DNA of 64,000 bases, from NCBI RefSeq assembly GCF_021213805.1, contig NZ_JAJQJI010000008.1:62001-126000 (forward strand), given 5' to 3'. Shown piece by piece: positions 38,077 to 47,393 of the stretch. Source of the stretch: Mycobacterium sp. MYCO198283 (lineage in GTDB: Bacteria; Actinomycetota; Actinomycetes; Mycobacteriales; Mycobacteriaceae). The notes beneath the pieces are model-generated. The model ran no database searches, was not told the origin of the DNA, and saw only the letters and a program-made list of their open reading frames with translations. Position 1 is the first letter of the stretch, and every line of letters starts with the position of its first letter. Both the position numbers and the translations under genes were made by a program.

Positions 38077-38083
38077 GCGGTTC

Positions 38084-38089
38084 ACCCTA
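38084..38089 (-). promoter_or_regulatory. -10 box (TAGGGT, minus strand) for the hydrolase-mtr operon
   Basis: TAGGGT on the minus strand is seven bases before GTG 38076, leaderless spacing. Confidence 0.5.
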
Positions 38090-38170
38090 GCCGCGCGCGC
38101 CGCCCGGCGACCGTGACGAACATGACGGCCATCGGTCGAGGTCCTGGGATTACCGGGGGCACCAGCGGGC

Positions 38171-38186
38171 TAACCTGGCAACCAGG
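38171..38186 (+). promoter_or_regulatory. mqo promoter with overlapping inverted repeat
   Basis: TAACCT (38171-38176) is a -10 candidate about 55 nt before the mqo GTG. It overlaps the perfect inverted repeat CCTGG-CAA-CCAGG (38174-38186), which would lie across the transcription start and could be an operator. Confidence 0.4.
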
Positions 38187-38231
38187 ATGCCGCGGCAGCG
38201 GTGTCGGCGAAGAGGCGAAGGACGGACATCC

Positions 38232-39797
38232 GTGTCGAACGATACGAAAGTGCTCAAGACCGACGTCGTGCTGATCGGTGCCGGCATCATGAGCGCCACG
38301 CTGGGCGCGCTGCTGCGGCTGGTGGAGCCGAACTGGTCGATCACCCTCATCGAGCGCCTCGACGGCGCCGCGGCGGAGAGCACCGACCCGTGGAACAACG
38401 CGGGCACCGGCCATTCCGCGCTCTGCGAGCTGAACTACACGCCGGAGCAACCCGACGGCTCGATCGACATCACCAAGGCGGTCACCGTCAACGAGCAGTT
38501 CCAGGTGTCGCGCCAGTTCTGGACGCACGCCGTCGAGAACGGCGTGCTCACCGACGTGCGGGGCTTCCTCAACCCGATCCCGCACGTCAGCTTCGTCGAG
38601 GGCGCCGACCGCGTCGACTACCTGCGGCGGCGCCGCGAGGCGCTCGTCCACAACCCGCTGTTCGCCGGCACCGAGTTCATCGACGACCCGCAGGAGTTCG
38701 CCCGCCGGCTGCCGTTCATGGCCGAGGGCCGCGACTTCTCGACGCCGGTGGCGCTCAACTGGAGCCAGGACGGCACCGACGTCAACTTCGGGGCGCTCGC
38801 CAAGCAGCTGATCGCGTTCGGCGTGAAGAACGGGACGACGGCGCTGTTCGGCCACGAGGTGCGCAACCTCGGCCGCGACACCGACGGCACCTGGACGCTG
38901 AAGGTCAAGAACAACCGGACGGGCGCCGTCCGCAAGGTCAACTCACGCTTCGTCTTCGTCGGCGCCGGCGGCGACGCGCTGCCGCTGCTGCAGCGCGCGG
39001 GCATCAAGGAGGCCAACGGCTTCGGTGGTTTCCCGGTCGCGGGCAAATTCATCCGGACCGACAATCCCGAGCTGGCGGCCCTGCACCGCGCCAAGGTGTA
39101 CGGCTTCCCGCCGCTGGGTGCGCCGCCGATGTCGGCGCCGCACCTCGACGCCCGCGTCATCAACAACAAGTCCTGGCTGCTGTTCGGCCCGTTCGCGGGC
39201 TGGTCGCCGAAGTTCCTCAAGCAGGGCCGCTACACCGACCTGTTCCGGTCGGTGAAGCCGAACAACCTGTCGTCGATGGTCACCGTCGGGCTCAGCCAGT
39301 TCGGCCTGGTGAAGTACCTGCTGAGCCAGCTGTCGCTCACCGAGGCCGACCGCGTGGAGGCGCTGCGGGAGTTCGCGCCGAGCGCGTCCGGCGCCGACTG
39401 GGAGACCATCGTCGCGGGCCAGCGCGTGCAGGTGATCCGGCCCGTCGGCAAGGGCGGCACGCTGGAGTTCGGCACCACCGTGTTGTCCGCCGGCGACGGC
39501 AGCATCGCCGGCCTGCTCGGCGCCTCCCCGGGCGCCTCGACCGCGGTTCCGGCGATGCTAGAGGTGATGGAGACCTGTTTCGCCGACCGCTACCAGGGCT
39601 GGCGGACCAAGCTCAAGGAGATGATCCCGTCGCTGGGCGTCAAGCTCTCCGACGAGCCGGAGCTGTTCGCCGAGGTGTGGGAACGCGGCAGCAAGGTGCT
39701 CGGCCTCGGCGGCCCGGCCGCACTGGGCGCGGCCGCGGCGGCGGCCGCGCACGAGGGCGCCGACACGCCACAGGATCCCGCCGGCGTCACTGCATGA
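38232..39797 (+). CDS. mqo: Malate:quinone oxidoreductase
   Basis: A membrane-associated FAD enzyme that oxidises malate to oxaloacetate and feeds the quinone pool in the TCA cycle. From GTG 38232, with an AAGGACGGA Shine-Dalgarno, it is 521 residues. The N-terminal FAD motif is [19 protein letters not shown], followed by [53 protein letters not shown] and [15 protein letters not shown]. It is longer than the M. tuberculosis form (~493) owing to an Ala-rich C-terminal tail. The gene is separated by 22 nt from the chelatase gene. Confidence 0.96.
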   Translation: MSNDTKVLKTDVVLIGAGIMSATLGALLRLVEPNWSITLIERLDGAAAESTDPWNNAGTGHSALCELNYTPEQPDGSIDITKAVTVNEQFQVSRQFWTHAVENGVLTDVRGFLNPIPHVSFVEGADRVDYLRRRREALVHNPLFAGTEFIDDPQEFARRLPFMAEGRDFSTPVALNWSQDGTDVNFGALAKQLIAFGVKNGTTALFGHEVRNLGRDTDGTWTLKVKNNRTGAVRKVNSRFVFVGAGGDALPLLQRAGIKEANGFGGFPVAGKFIRTDNPELAALHRAKVYGFPPLGAPPMSAPHLDARVINNKSWLLFGPFAGWSPKFLKQGRYTDLFRSVKPNNLSSMVTVGLSQFGLVKYLLSQLSLTEADRVEALREFAPSASGADWETIVAGQRVQVIRPVGKGGTLEFGTTVLSAGDGSIAGLLGASPGASTAVPAMLEVMETCFADRYQGWRTKLKEMIPSLGVKLSDEPELFAEVWERGSKVLGLGGPAALGAAAAAAAHEGADTPQDPAGVTA

Positions 39798-39819
39798 CGG
39801 CAGCGTCGGTGCTCGCGCG

Positions 39820-41637
39820 GTGACCGGGCGCGTCGACTATCCGTTCAGCGCCGTCGTCGGCCACGACCGATTGATGCTGGCGCTGCTGCTGTGCGCGGTG
39901 CGGCCCGAGATCGGCGGAGTGCTCATCCGCGGGGAGAAGGGCACCGCGAAGTCGACGGCCGTGCGCGGGCTCGCCGGTGTGCTGCGCCGCGCCGGCGGCG
40001 GCCGGCTCGTCGAACTGCCCATCGGCGCCACCGAGGACCGGGTGATCGGCTCGCTGGACCTCGGCCGGGTGCTGCGCGACGGCGAGCAGTCCTTCACCCC
40101 GGGCCTGCTGGCGCAGGCACACGGCGGCGTGCTCTACGTCGACGAGGTGAACCTGCTCGGTGACCACCTCGTCGACGTGCTGCTCGACGCGGCGGCCATG
40201 GGTCGGGTGCACATCGAGCGCGACGGCGTCTCGCACAGCCACGACGCACGGTTCGTGCTCATCGGCACCATGAATCCCGAGGAGGGGGAGCTGCGACCGC
40301 AGCTGCTCGATCGCTTCGGGTTGACGGTGGAGGTGCGGGCGTCGCGGGACGTCGAGGAGCGGGCGGAGGTCATCCGCCGCCGGCTCACGTTCGAAGCCGA
40401 TCCCGCGGCGTTCGCGGCCGCCTACGCCGACGCCGACGCCGCCCTGGCCGCCCGGCTCGCTGCCGCCCGCGCCGCGGTTGACCGGATTGCGCTGTCGGAC
40501 AACGATCTACGGCAGATCGCTGCGCTGTGTGCGGCGTTCGAGGTCGACGGAATGCGCGCGGATCTCGTGGTGGCGCGCACCGCGGTGGCCCATGCGGCGT
40601 GGCGGGGTTCCACCGCCGTCGCCGAGGAGGACATCCGGGTGGCCGCCGAGCTGGCGTTGCCGCACCGCCGTCGCCGCGACCCGTTCGACGAGCCGGGCCT
40701 CGACGAAGAGCGCCTCGACGAGGCGCTGGCGCAGGGCCGCACGCCCGCCGGCGACGAGCCGGAACCCGACCCGCCCGGTGGCGGGGCAGCCGCCGACGAC
40801 GCGTCCGCCGGGGAGCCGACCGCCGGCAGCACCGAGGCCCCGCCGCGCCGCAGCGCCGCGCCCACCGGGTCCTACCGCACCCGCGCGCTCACGGTGCCCG
40901 GCGTCGGCGACGGGGTGCCGGGCCGCCGGTCGCGGGCCCGCAACCGCTCGGGCGCGGTGGTCACCGACGGCGCCGAGGGGCAAGGCGTGCACCTGTTCGC
41001 GACCGTGCTGGCCGCGGCCCGCCGCGCTCGCCGCCCCGGGCCGCCGCGGGTCGCCGCCGAGGACGTGCGCCGCGCGATCCGGGTCGGCCGCGAAGGCAAC
41101 CTCGTCGTCTTCGTGGTGGACGCGTCGGGCTCGATGGCCGCGCGCGACCGGATGTCGGCGGTGGCCGGGGCGACGGTCTCGCTGCTGCGCGACGCCTACC
41201 AACGCCGCGACCGGGTCGCCGTCATCACCTTCCGCCAGGACCGCGCGCAGCTGCTGCTGCCGCCCACGTCGTCGGTGCACATCGCCGCGCATCGGCTCGA
41301 CGGCTTCGCCACCGGCGGCCGGACGCCGCTGGCCGCGGGATTGCTGGCCGCCCGGGACCTGGTGGTGCGCGAGCGGACCCGCGAGCCGGCCCGCCGCGCT
41401 CTGATCGTGCTGCTCACCGACGGCCGCGCCACCGGCGGGGCGGACCCAGTCGGTCGCTCGCACGCCGCGGCCGGAGTGCTCGCCGCCGAGGGCGCCGCGG
41501 CGGTGGTGGTCGACTGCGAGACGTCCTACGTTCGGTTGGGGCTGGCCACCGAGCTCGCCGAGACGCTGCGGGCGCCCGCGGTGCGGCTCGGTGAGCTGCG
41601 CGCCGACGGCCTCACAGACGTCGTCCGCGCCGCCTGA
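39820..41637 (+). CDS. Fused ChlI/ChlD-type chelatase (AAA+ ATPase and vWA domains)
   Basis: A 605-residue Mg-chelatase-like protein. The AAA+ half has Walker [34 protein letters not shown] (Walker B) and [20 protein letters not shown] (sensor). A Pro/acidic linker (residues ~300-360) follows, then a vWA domain with [30 protein letters not shown] and [10 protein letters not shown]. Mycobacteria make no chlorophyll. Adjacency to cobO-cobB-cysG suggests it supplies the ATPase/vWA subunits of an aerobic cobaltochelatase with CobN encoded elsewhere, as proposed for organisms lacking CobS/CobT. It corresponds to Rv2850c. Confidence 0.9.
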   Translation: MTGRVDYPFSAVVGHDRLMLALLLCAVRPEIGGVLIRGEKGTAKSTAVRGLAGVLRRAGGGRLVELPIGATEDRVIGSLDLGRVLRDGEQSFTPGLLAQAHGGVLYVDEVNLLGDHLVDVLLDAAAMGRVHIERDGVSHSHDARFVLIGTMNPEEGELRPQLLDRFGLTVEVRASRDVEERAEVIRRRLTFEADPAAFAAAYADADAALAARLAAARAAVDRIALSDNDLRQIAALCAAFEVDGMRADLVVARTAVAHAAWRGSTAVAEEDIRVAAELALPHRRRRDPFDEPGLDEERLDEALAQGRTPAGDEPEPDPPGGGAAADDASAGEPTAGSTEAPPRRSAAPTGSYRTRALTVPGVGDGVPGRRSRARNRSGAVVTDGAEGQGVHLFATVLAAARRARRPGPPRVAAEDVRRAIRVGREGNLVVFVVDASGSMAARDRMSAVAGATVSLLRDAYQRRDRVAVITFRQDRAQLLLPPTSSVHIAAHRLDGFATGGRTPLAAGLLAARDLVVRERTREPARRALIVLLTDGRATGGADPVGRSHAAAGVLAAEGAAAVVVDCETSYVRLGLATELAETLRAPAVRLGELRADGLTDVVRAA

Positions 41638-41662
41638 GAAGCCGCCCGAAAGGATTCCGCAG

Positions 41663-42277
41663 ATGCCGCAGGGCCGGCCGCCCGCCGTTCCCGACGACGG
41701 GCTCACCACCCGGGCGCGCCGGCGTGCCCCGCTGCTGGCGGTGCACACCGGTCCGGGCAAGGGCAAGTCGACGGCCGCGTTCGGCATGGCGCTGCGGGCG
41801 TGGAACGCCGGCTTGGACGTCGCGGTGTTCCAGTTCGTCAAGAGCGCGAAGTGGAAGGTCGGCGAGGAGTCGGTGTTCCGGCGGCTCGGCGAGCTGCACG
41901 ACGCCGACGGCAGCGGCGGCGCGGTGGAGTGGCACAAGATGGGCGCCGGCTGGTCGTGGACGCGCAAGGCGGGCAGCGAACAGGACCACGCCGCGGTCGC
42001 CGCCGACGGCTGGGCGGAGATCGCCCGCCGGCTCGCCGCGGAACGCCACGACTTCTATGTGCTCGACGAGTTCACCTATCCGCTGAAGTGGGGCTGGGTG
42101 GACACCGGCGAGGTGGTCGAGACGCTGCGGGCGCGACCCGGTACGCAGCACGTCGTCATCACCGGCCGCGACGCGCCGGCCGCGCTCCTCGACGCCGCCG
42201 ACCTGGTGACGGAGATGACGAAGCTCAAGCACCCCATGGACGCCGGCCGCAAGGGGCAGAAGGGCATCGAGTGGTGA
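41663..42277 (+). CDS. cobO: Cob(I)yrinic acid a,c-diamide adenosyltransferase
   Basis: CobO attaches the 5'-deoxyadenosyl group to cobalt. ATG 41663 has an AAAGGA Shine-Dalgarno and gives 204 residues (MPQGRPPAVPDDGLTT). The P-loop is VHTGPGKGKSTAAFGMALRA; VFQFVKSAKWKVGEE, WHKMGAGWSWTR and FYVLDEFTYPLKWGW follow. The C-terminus KLKHPMDAGRKGQKGIEW is the family end. It is the second gene of the chelatase-cobO-cobB-cysG run; the upstream in-frame extension overlaps the chelatase gene and is not conserved. Confidence 0.96.
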   Translation: MPQGRPPAVPDDGLTTRARRRAPLLAVHTGPGKGKSTAAFGMALRAWNAGLDVAVFQFVKSAKWKVGEESVFRRLGELHDADGSGGAVEWHKMGAGWSWTRKAGSEQDHAAVAADGWAEIARRLAAERHDFYVLDEFTYPLKWGWVDTGEVVETLRARPGTQHVVITGRDAPAALLDAADLVTEMTKLKHPMDAGRKGQKGIEW

Positions 42278-42383
42278 GCGCGTGTGCCGTCGGTGCACCC
42301 TCGCGGGGCCGCGAGCGTGCGCAGATGCCCGCCGTTTGCGGCGTGGCGGCGTACCGACACGCACGGTCGCGGGGCACGGGGCG

Positions 42384-43814
42384 GTGAGTACGCCCGCGGT
42401 GGTGATCGCCGCGCCGGCGTCGGGCAGCGGCAAGACCACGGTGGCGACGGGCCTCATCGGCGCGCTGCGGCGGGCGGGTGAGCGCGTCGCACCGTTCAAG
42501 GTCGGGCCGGATTTCATCGACCCCGGATATCACGGCCTGGCGGCGGGCCGGCCGGGCCGCAACCTCGACCCGGTGCTGGTGGGCGACGACCTCGTCGGGC
42601 CGCTGTTTTGCCACGGCGCGAACGGCGCCGACATCGCGGTGGTCGAGGGCGTCATGGGGCTTTTCGACGGCCGCATCGAGGGCCTGGGCGAGCGGAGCGA
42701 CAGGACACCCGACGCGGCCTCCACCACTGCGGCCCGCGGCTCCACGGCCCACGTCGCGGGGCTGCTGCACGCGCCGGTGGTACTGGTCGTCGACGCGCGC
42801 GGCCAGAGCCAGAGCCTCGCCGCGCTGCTGCACGGCTTCGCCACCTTCGACCCGCACACCCGCGTCGCGGGGGTGATCCTCAACCGGGTCGGATCGGCGC
42901 GCCACGAGGCGGTGCTGCGGCAGGCGTGCACCCACACCGGACTGCCGGTGCTGGGCGCGATCCCGCGGGCCGCCGAACTGCAGGTGCCGTCGCGGCACCT
43001 CGGGCTGGTCACCGCCGCGGAGCACGGCGCCGCGGCCCGCGCCGCCGTGACCGCGATGACCGAGCTGGTGGGCCGCCACGTCGACCTGGCCGCGCTGCGC
43101 GCCGTGGCCCGCAGCGCCGTGACCGCGCCGGCGTGGGATCCCGCTGTGAGTTTCGCCACGGCAACTCCCGCGACGATCGCGGTCGCCGCCGGGCGGGCGT
43201 TCAGCTTCGGCTACGCCGAGCACGTCGAGCTGCTGCGCGCGGCCGGCGCCGACATCGCCGTCTTCGACCCGCTCGGTGACGATCTGCCCACCGGCACAAC
43301 AGGACTCGTGCTCCCCGGTGGCTTCCCCGAGGAGCATGCGGCGGAGCTTGCGGCCAACGTCGGGCTGCGTGCACAGGTCGCCGACCTCGCTGCGCGCGGC
43401 GGGCCGGTGCACGCCGAGTGCGGCGGGCTCACCTACCTGATGGACGCACTCGACGGCCACCCGATGTGCGGGGTGCTGCGGGGGACCGCGGCCTTCACGG
43501 CCCGGCTGACGCTGGGGTACCGCGACGCCGTCGCCGTGAGCGAATCGCCGCTGCATGCCGTGGGGGAGCGGGTGGTCGGCCACGAATTCCACCGCACGGC
43601 AGTAGAGTTCGGCATGAACTACCCGCCGGCCTGGGCGCACCGCGGCGGCCCCGACGGCGCCGTCGCCACCGAGGGTGCGGTGCACCGCGGCGTCCACGCG
43701 TCGTATCTGCACACCCATCCCGCGGCGCAGCCGGCCGCGGCGGCCCGGTTTGTCGCCCGCGCCGCCGCGCTTAGGCTGCCGCCGATGTGGCACGAAGAGA
43801 AAGTCGAACCGTGA
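42384..43814 (+). CDS. cobB: Cobyrinic acid a,c-diamide synthase
   Basis: CobB amidates the a and c side chains of hydrogenobyrinic acid with glutamine and ATP. The start is GTG 42384 (MSTPAVVIAAPASGSGKTTV), giving 476 residues. P-loop APASGSGKTTVATGL, FKVGPDFIDPGYHGL, EGVMGLFDGRIEG and VVDARGQSQSLAAL mark the synthetase domain. The glutaminase Cys is in GGPVHAECGGLTYLMDAL, with HTHPAAQPAAAARF near the end. It is preceded by a 106-nt gap with no convincing gene and overlaps cysG by 4 bp. Confidence 0.95.
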   Translation: MSTPAVVIAAPASGSGKTTVATGLIGALRRAGERVAPFKVGPDFIDPGYHGLAAGRPGRNLDPVLVGDDLVGPLFCHGANGADIAVVEGVMGLFDGRIEGLGERSDRTPDAASTTAARGSTAHVAGLLHAPVVLVVDARGQSQSLAALLHGFATFDPHTRVAGVILNRVGSARHEAVLRQACTHTGLPVLGAIPRAAELQVPSRHLGLVTAAEHGAAARAAVTAMTELVGRHVDLAALRAVARSAVTAPAWDPAVSFATATPATIAVAAGRAFSFGYAEHVELLRAAGADIAVFDPLGDDLPTGTTGLVLPGGFPEEHAAELAANVGLRAQVADLAARGGPVHAECGGLTYLMDALDGHPMCGVLRGTAAFTARLTLGYRDAVAVSESPLHAVGERVVGHEFHRTAVEFGMNYPPAWAHRGGPDGAVATEGAVHRGVHASYLHTHPAAQPAAAARFVARAAALRLPPMWHEEKVEP

Positions 43815-45016
43815 CCGACAACGCCTACCTGGTGGGCCTGCGACTGGCGGGCAAACGGGTCGTCGTGGTCGGCGGCGGCACCGTCGCGCAACGGCGGCTC
43901 GGCCTGCTCGTCGCGGCCGGTGCGGACGTGCACGTGGTCACGCGGGCGGCGACGCCGGCGGTCGAGGGGATGACGGCGATCAGCTTGACCCTGCGCGACT
44001 ACCGCGACGGCGACCTCGACGGCGCCTGGTACGCGATCGCCGCCACCGACGATCCGGAGGTCAACGCGGCGGTGGTCGCCGAGGCCGAGCGGCGCCGCAT
44101 CTTCTGCGTGCGCGCCGACGCCGCCCGCGAGGGCACCGCGGTCACGCCCGCGACCTTCGAGTACGAGGGGCTGGCGGTCGGTGTGCTCGCCGGTGGGGAG
44201 CACCGCCGGTCCGCGGCCATCCGCTCGGCGATCTACGAGGCGTTCCAGCGCGGCGTCATCGCCGCCGACACCGAGGCCGCTGCCGGCGCCCTGGCCGGCA
44301 CGGTCGCGCTCGTCGGCGGCGGGCCGGGCGACCCCGAGCTGATCACCGTGCGCGGTCGGCGGCTGCTCGCGCTCGCCGACGTGGTGGTCGCCGACCGCCT
44401 CGCGCCGGCCGAGCTGCTGGCCGAGCTGCCGCCGCACGTCGAGGTGATCGACGCCGCGAAGATCCCCTACGGGCGGGCGATGGCGCAGGAGGCCATCAAC
44501 GCCGTCCTGGTCGAGCATGCGATGGCCGGCAGGTTCGTCGTCCGCCTCAAGGGCGGTGACCCGTTCGTGTTCGCGCGCGGCTACGAGGAGGTCATCGCGT
44601 GCGCCGACGCGGGGGTTCGGGTGACCGTCGTTCCCGGCGTCACCAGCGCGATCGCGGTGCCCGCGCTGGCCGGGGTGCCGGTCACCCACCGGCACGTCAC
44701 GCACGAGTTCGTGGTCGTCAGCGGTCACGTGGCCCCCGACCATCCCGAATCGTTAGTGAATTGGGACGCACTGGCGGCGATGAGCGGGACCATCGTGCTG
44801 CTGATGGCGGTGGAGCGCATCGAACTGTTCGCCGAGGTCCTCATCGCAGGCGGCAGACCAGCGCAGACGCCGGTTCTGGTGGTGCAGCAGGGGACGACGG
44901 CCGCCCAGCGCACCGTGCGCGCCACGCTGGCCGACGCGCCGCGACGGATCCGCGAGGCGGCCATCAGACCGCCCGCGATCGTCGTCATCGGCGCCGTCGC
45001 GGGTTTCGGCAGTTAA
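43811..45016 (+). CDS. cysG: Fused precorrin-2 dehydrogenase / uroporphyrinogen-III C-methyltransferase
   Basis: Makes precorrin-2 from uroporphyrinogen III and oxidises it to sirohydrochlorin, serving siroheme and cobalamin. The 401 residues start at GTG 43811, overlapping the cobB stop. The N-terminal dehydrogenase domain has KRVVVVGGGTVAQRRL and FCVRADAAREGTAV. The C-terminal SUMT domain has LVGGGPGDPELITVRG, VVVADRLAP, LKGGDPFVFARGYEE and VVPGVTSAIAVPALAGVPVT. The central dimerisation domain of E. coli CysG is short. Gene order matches Rv2850c-Rv2847c. Confidence 0.95.
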   Translation: MTDNAYLVGLRLAGKRVVVVGGGTVAQRRLGLLVAAGADVHVVTRAATPAVEGMTAISLTLRDYRDGDLDGAWYAIAATDDPEVNAAVVAEAERRRIFCVRADAAREGTAVTPATFEYEGLAVGVLAGGEHRRSAAIRSAIYEAFQRGVIAADTEAAAGALAGTVALVGGGPGDPELITVRGRRLLALADVVVADRLAPAELLAELPPHVEVIDAAKIPYGRAMAQEAINAVLVEHAMAGRFVVRLKGGDPFVFARGYEEVIACADAGVRVTVVPGVTSAIAVPALAGVPVTHRHVTHEFVVVSGHVAPDHPESLVNWDALAAMSGTIVLLMAVERIELFAEVLIAGGRPAQTPVLVVQQGTTAAQRTVRATLADAPRRIREAAIRPPAIVVIGAVAGFGS

Positions 45017-45024
45017 GTGAACTC

Positions 45025-45041
45025 TAAGATTACGGTAGGGT
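45025..45041 (+). promoter_or_regulatory. efpA promoter with two -10-like boxes
   Basis: TAAGAT (45025-45030) and TAGGGT (45036-45041) both precede ATG 45050. The second, eight bases from the ATG, would give a leaderless mRNA; the first gives a short leader. This AT-rich patch stands out from the surrounding sequence. Confidence 0.5.
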
Positions 45042-45049
45042 AGCCCTTT

Positions 45050-46612
45050 ATGACAGCGCTCAACGATGCTGAGAAAGCTGCCGTGTTCAGCGCCGACAAG
45101 TCGGCCGCGCGACGCGCCGGTCGGGCCAGGCGGCCGGGGACGAAGCCCGCGCCCTGGTTGCCGTCGCGCCGGTTCATCTCGGCGGTCATCGCGATCGGCG
45201 GCATGCAGCTGCTGGCCACCATGGACAGCACCATCGCGATCGTCGCGCTGCCGCGGATCCAGGACGAGCTCAGCCTCACCGACGCCGGCCGCAGCTGGGT
45301 GATCACCGCCTATGTGCTGACGTTCGGCGGGCTGATGCTGCTCGGCGGCCGCCTCGGCGACACGATCGGCCGCAAGCGCACCTTCATCGTCGGTGTCGCG
45401 CTGTTCACCATCGCGTCGATCCTGTGCGGCGCCGCGTGGAACGAGGCGACCCTGGTGACCGCCCGGCTGCTGCAGGGCGTCGGCGCGGCCATCGCGTCCC
45501 CCACCGGCCTGGCGCTCATCGCGACGACGTTCCCCAAGGGCCCGGCCCGCAACGCCGCCACCGCGGTCTTCGCGGCGATGACCGGCGTCGGTTCGGTGAT
45601 GGGCCTGGTCGTCGGCGGTGCCCTCACCGAGGTGTCGTGGCGGCTCGCGTTCCTGGTCAACGTGCCGATCGGCGCGTTGATGATCTTCCTGGCCTACACG
45701 ACGCTGCGCGAGACGCATCGGGAGCGGATGAAGCTGGACGCCGCCGGGGCGCTCTTGGCCACGCTCGGCTGCACCGCCGCGGTGTTCGGCTTCTCCAACG
45801 GCCCGGAGAACGGCTGGGTCACGCCGGTCACCATCGGCTCGGGCATCGTCGCGCTGTTGGCGTTCGCGGGCTTCCTGGTCGTCGAGCGCACCGCCGAGAA
45901 TCCGGTCGTGCCGTTCGACCTGTTCACCGAGCGCAACCGGGTGGCGACCTTCGCGGCGGTCTTCCTCGCCGGTGGGGTCATGTTCACGCTGACGGTGCTG
46001 ATCGGCCTGTATGTGCAGGACATCATGGGCTACAGCGCGCTGCGGGCCGGGATCGGCTTCATCCCGTTCGTGATCGCACTCGGCATCGGCCTGGGGTTGT
46101 CGTCGCACCTGGTGTCGCTGTTCCCGCCGCGCCTGCTGGTCATCGGCGGCGGCGTGCTGGTGCTCGGCGCGATGATCTACGGCTCCACGCTCAACGGCGA
46201 CATCCCGTACTTCCCGAACCTGGTCATCCCGATCACCGTCGGCGGCTTCGGCATCGGCATGATCGTCGTCCCGCTGACGGTCTCGGCGATCGCGGGCGTC
46301 GGGTTCGACCGGATCGGTCCGGTGTCGGCCATCGCGCTCATGCTGCAGAACCTCGGCGGGCCGGTGGTGCTCGCCGTCATCCAGGCCGTCATCACGTCGC
46401 GGACGCTGTACCTCGGCGGCACCACCGGCCCGGTGAAGAACATGAACGAGGCGCAGCTGCACGCCCTCGACCAGGGCTACACCTACGGCCTGCTGTGGGT
46501 CGCGGCGGTTGCGGTGCTGGTCGGCGGCGCGGCGTTGCTGATCGGCTACACGTCGCAGCAGGTGGCGCACGCGCAGGAAGTCAAGGACGCGATCGACGCC
46601 GGAGAGCTTTAG
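45050..46612 (+). CDS. efpA: MFS efflux pump EfpA (DHA2 family)
   Basis: An essential mycobacterial 14-helix drug/lipid exporter of the QacA type. The 520 residues have a polar N-tail of ~40, then LLATMDSTIAIVALPRIQDE in helix 1, motif A GGRLGDTIGRKRTFIVG, LLQGVGAAIASPTGLAL and GSVMGLVVGGALTEVSWR (antiporter motif C). Fourteen hydrophobic segments can be counted. The last residues fall in a short tandem duplication. It is convergent with a TetR-type gene 53 nt away. Confidence 0.96.
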   Translation: MTALNDAEKAAVFSADKSAARRAGRARRPGTKPAPWLPSRRFISAVIAIGGMQLLATMDSTIAIVALPRIQDELSLTDAGRSWVITAYVLTFGGLMLLGGRLGDTIGRKRTFIVGVALFTIASILCGAAWNEATLVTARLLQGVGAAIASPTGLALIATTFPKGPARNAATAVFAAMTGVGSVMGLVVGGALTEVSWRLAFLVNVPIGALMIFLAYTTLRETHRERMKLDAAGALLATLGCTAAVFGFSNGPENGWVTPVTIGSGIVALLAFAGFLVVERTAENPVVPFDLFTERNRVATFAAVFLAGGVMFTLTVLIGLYVQDIMGYSALRAGIGFIPFVIALGIGLGLSSHLVSLFPPRLLVIGGGVLVLGAMIYGSTLNGDIPYFPNLVIPITVGGFGIGMIVVPLTVSAIAGVGFDRIGPVSAIALMLQNLGGPVVLAVIQAVITSRTLYLGGTTGPVKNMNEAQLHALDQGYTYGLLWVAAVAVLVGGAALLIGYTSQQVAHAQEVKDAIDAGEL

Positions 46613-46659
46613 CTCGACATCGGGCGGACGAGAGCTGTAGCTCGACATCGGGCGGACGC
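46604..46659 (+). repeat. Tandem 28-bp direct repeat at the efpA 3' end
   Basis: Units 46604-46631 and 46632-46659 differ at two positions and share TAGCTCGACATCGGGCGGAC. The efpA stop codon lies in the first unit; a partial third unit (GAGCTTCTAG) runs into the stop of the TetR gene. Each unit begins with a short palindrome GAGCT-NT-AGCTC. Confidence 0.85.
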
Positions 46660-46665
46660 GAGCTT

Positions 46666-47322
46666 CTAGTTCGGGAACTGCCGCGCCAGCCGCTGGTAGG
46701 CGGCGCTGATGCGGTCGGCCATGATCGCGGGCACCCGGTGGGCGTCGCTCGGCTGGTCCGGTAGCCAGTCGGTCGGTCCGACGAACGCGGCGACGATGAC
46801 GGCGATGCCCACCGCCACCACGATCCGGGCGTCGTGGTCGTCGTCGACGCGGTCGCGGATCACGTCGAGCAGCGGTCCGCCGTCGAAGCCGCCGACGAGC
46901 TGACGCAGGTTCGGGGATTGCCCGACGACCTGCATGAGCGCGGCGATCTCGGTGGTCCGCACCGGGCCGTGGCCGGCGCTGAGCTTGCGGAGCATGGTGA
47001 CGTGCCCGGAGATGAGTGCCTCGAGCGGTGCGACGTCGGGCGGCACGGTGGCGACCTCGTCGGCCGCGACGCCCGCGAGATCGGTGACCAGTGCCAGGAT
47101 CACCGACTCCTTGGTGGGGAAGTAGCGCGCGAAGGTGCGGGGCGAACTGTCGGCGCGCGCCACGATCTGTTCGATGGTGGTGCGTTCGAATCCCTTCTCC
47201 TGCGCCAACTCCAGCGCTGCCTCGATGAGCTGGGCGCGTGTCCGCTGCTTCTTGCGCGACCGAAGGCTGTCGTCCTCCACTGACCACACGGTAGTGCCAT
47301 ATCGGGTAACGGTGTGGGCCAC
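46666..47322 (-). CDS. TetR-family transcriptional regulator
   Basis: A 218-residue regulator from GTG 47322; GTG 47286 (VWSVEDD) is a shorter possibility. The helix-turn-helix is in [20 protein letters not shown] with [20 protein letters not shown], close to the classical TetR recognition-helix pattern. The C-terminal ligand domain ends [15 protein letters not shown]. It converges on efpA and diverges from proS; a role in controlling efpA is possible but not supported by a shared promoter. Confidence 0.87.
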   Translation of the reverse strand: MAHTVTRYGTTVWSVEDDSLRSRKKQRTRAQLIEAALELAQEKGFERTTIEQIVARADSSPRTFARYFPTKESVILALVTDLAGVAADEVATVPPDVAPLEALISGHVTMLRKLSAGHGPVRTTEIAALMQVVGQSPNLRQLVGGFDGGPLLDVIRDRVDDDHDARIVVAVGIAVIVAAFVGPTDWLPDQPSDAHRVPAIMADRISAAYQRLARQFPN

Positions 47323-47349
47323 AGCGGGTTCACGGCGAGCGCTGTCCCT

Positions 47350-47385
47350 CGCCGGCCTATCCCGCCGGGCCGGCGAAGCTAAGGT
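47350..47385 (+). promoter_or_regulatory. Hairpin and -10 box (TAAGGT) before proS
   Basis: An 8-bp perfect stem (CGCCGGCC / GGCCGGCG, 47350-47375) is followed by TAAGGT (47380-47385), eight bases before GTG 47394. The -10 gives a leaderless proS mRNA; the hairpin lies in the -35 region. Confidence 0.45.
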
Positions 47386-47393
47386 GGGCGGCT

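Noticed and set aside
42278..42383. Extra small gene between cobO and cobB
   Set aside because: The only open frame is an N-terminal extension of cobB without conserved sequence; no start signal or family match.
44753..47287. Long minus-strand open frame across cysG, efpA and the TetR gene
   Set aside because: It crosses well-supported genes in another frame and is rich in Arg/Asp/Gln/His, typical of a shadow frame in GC-rich DNA.
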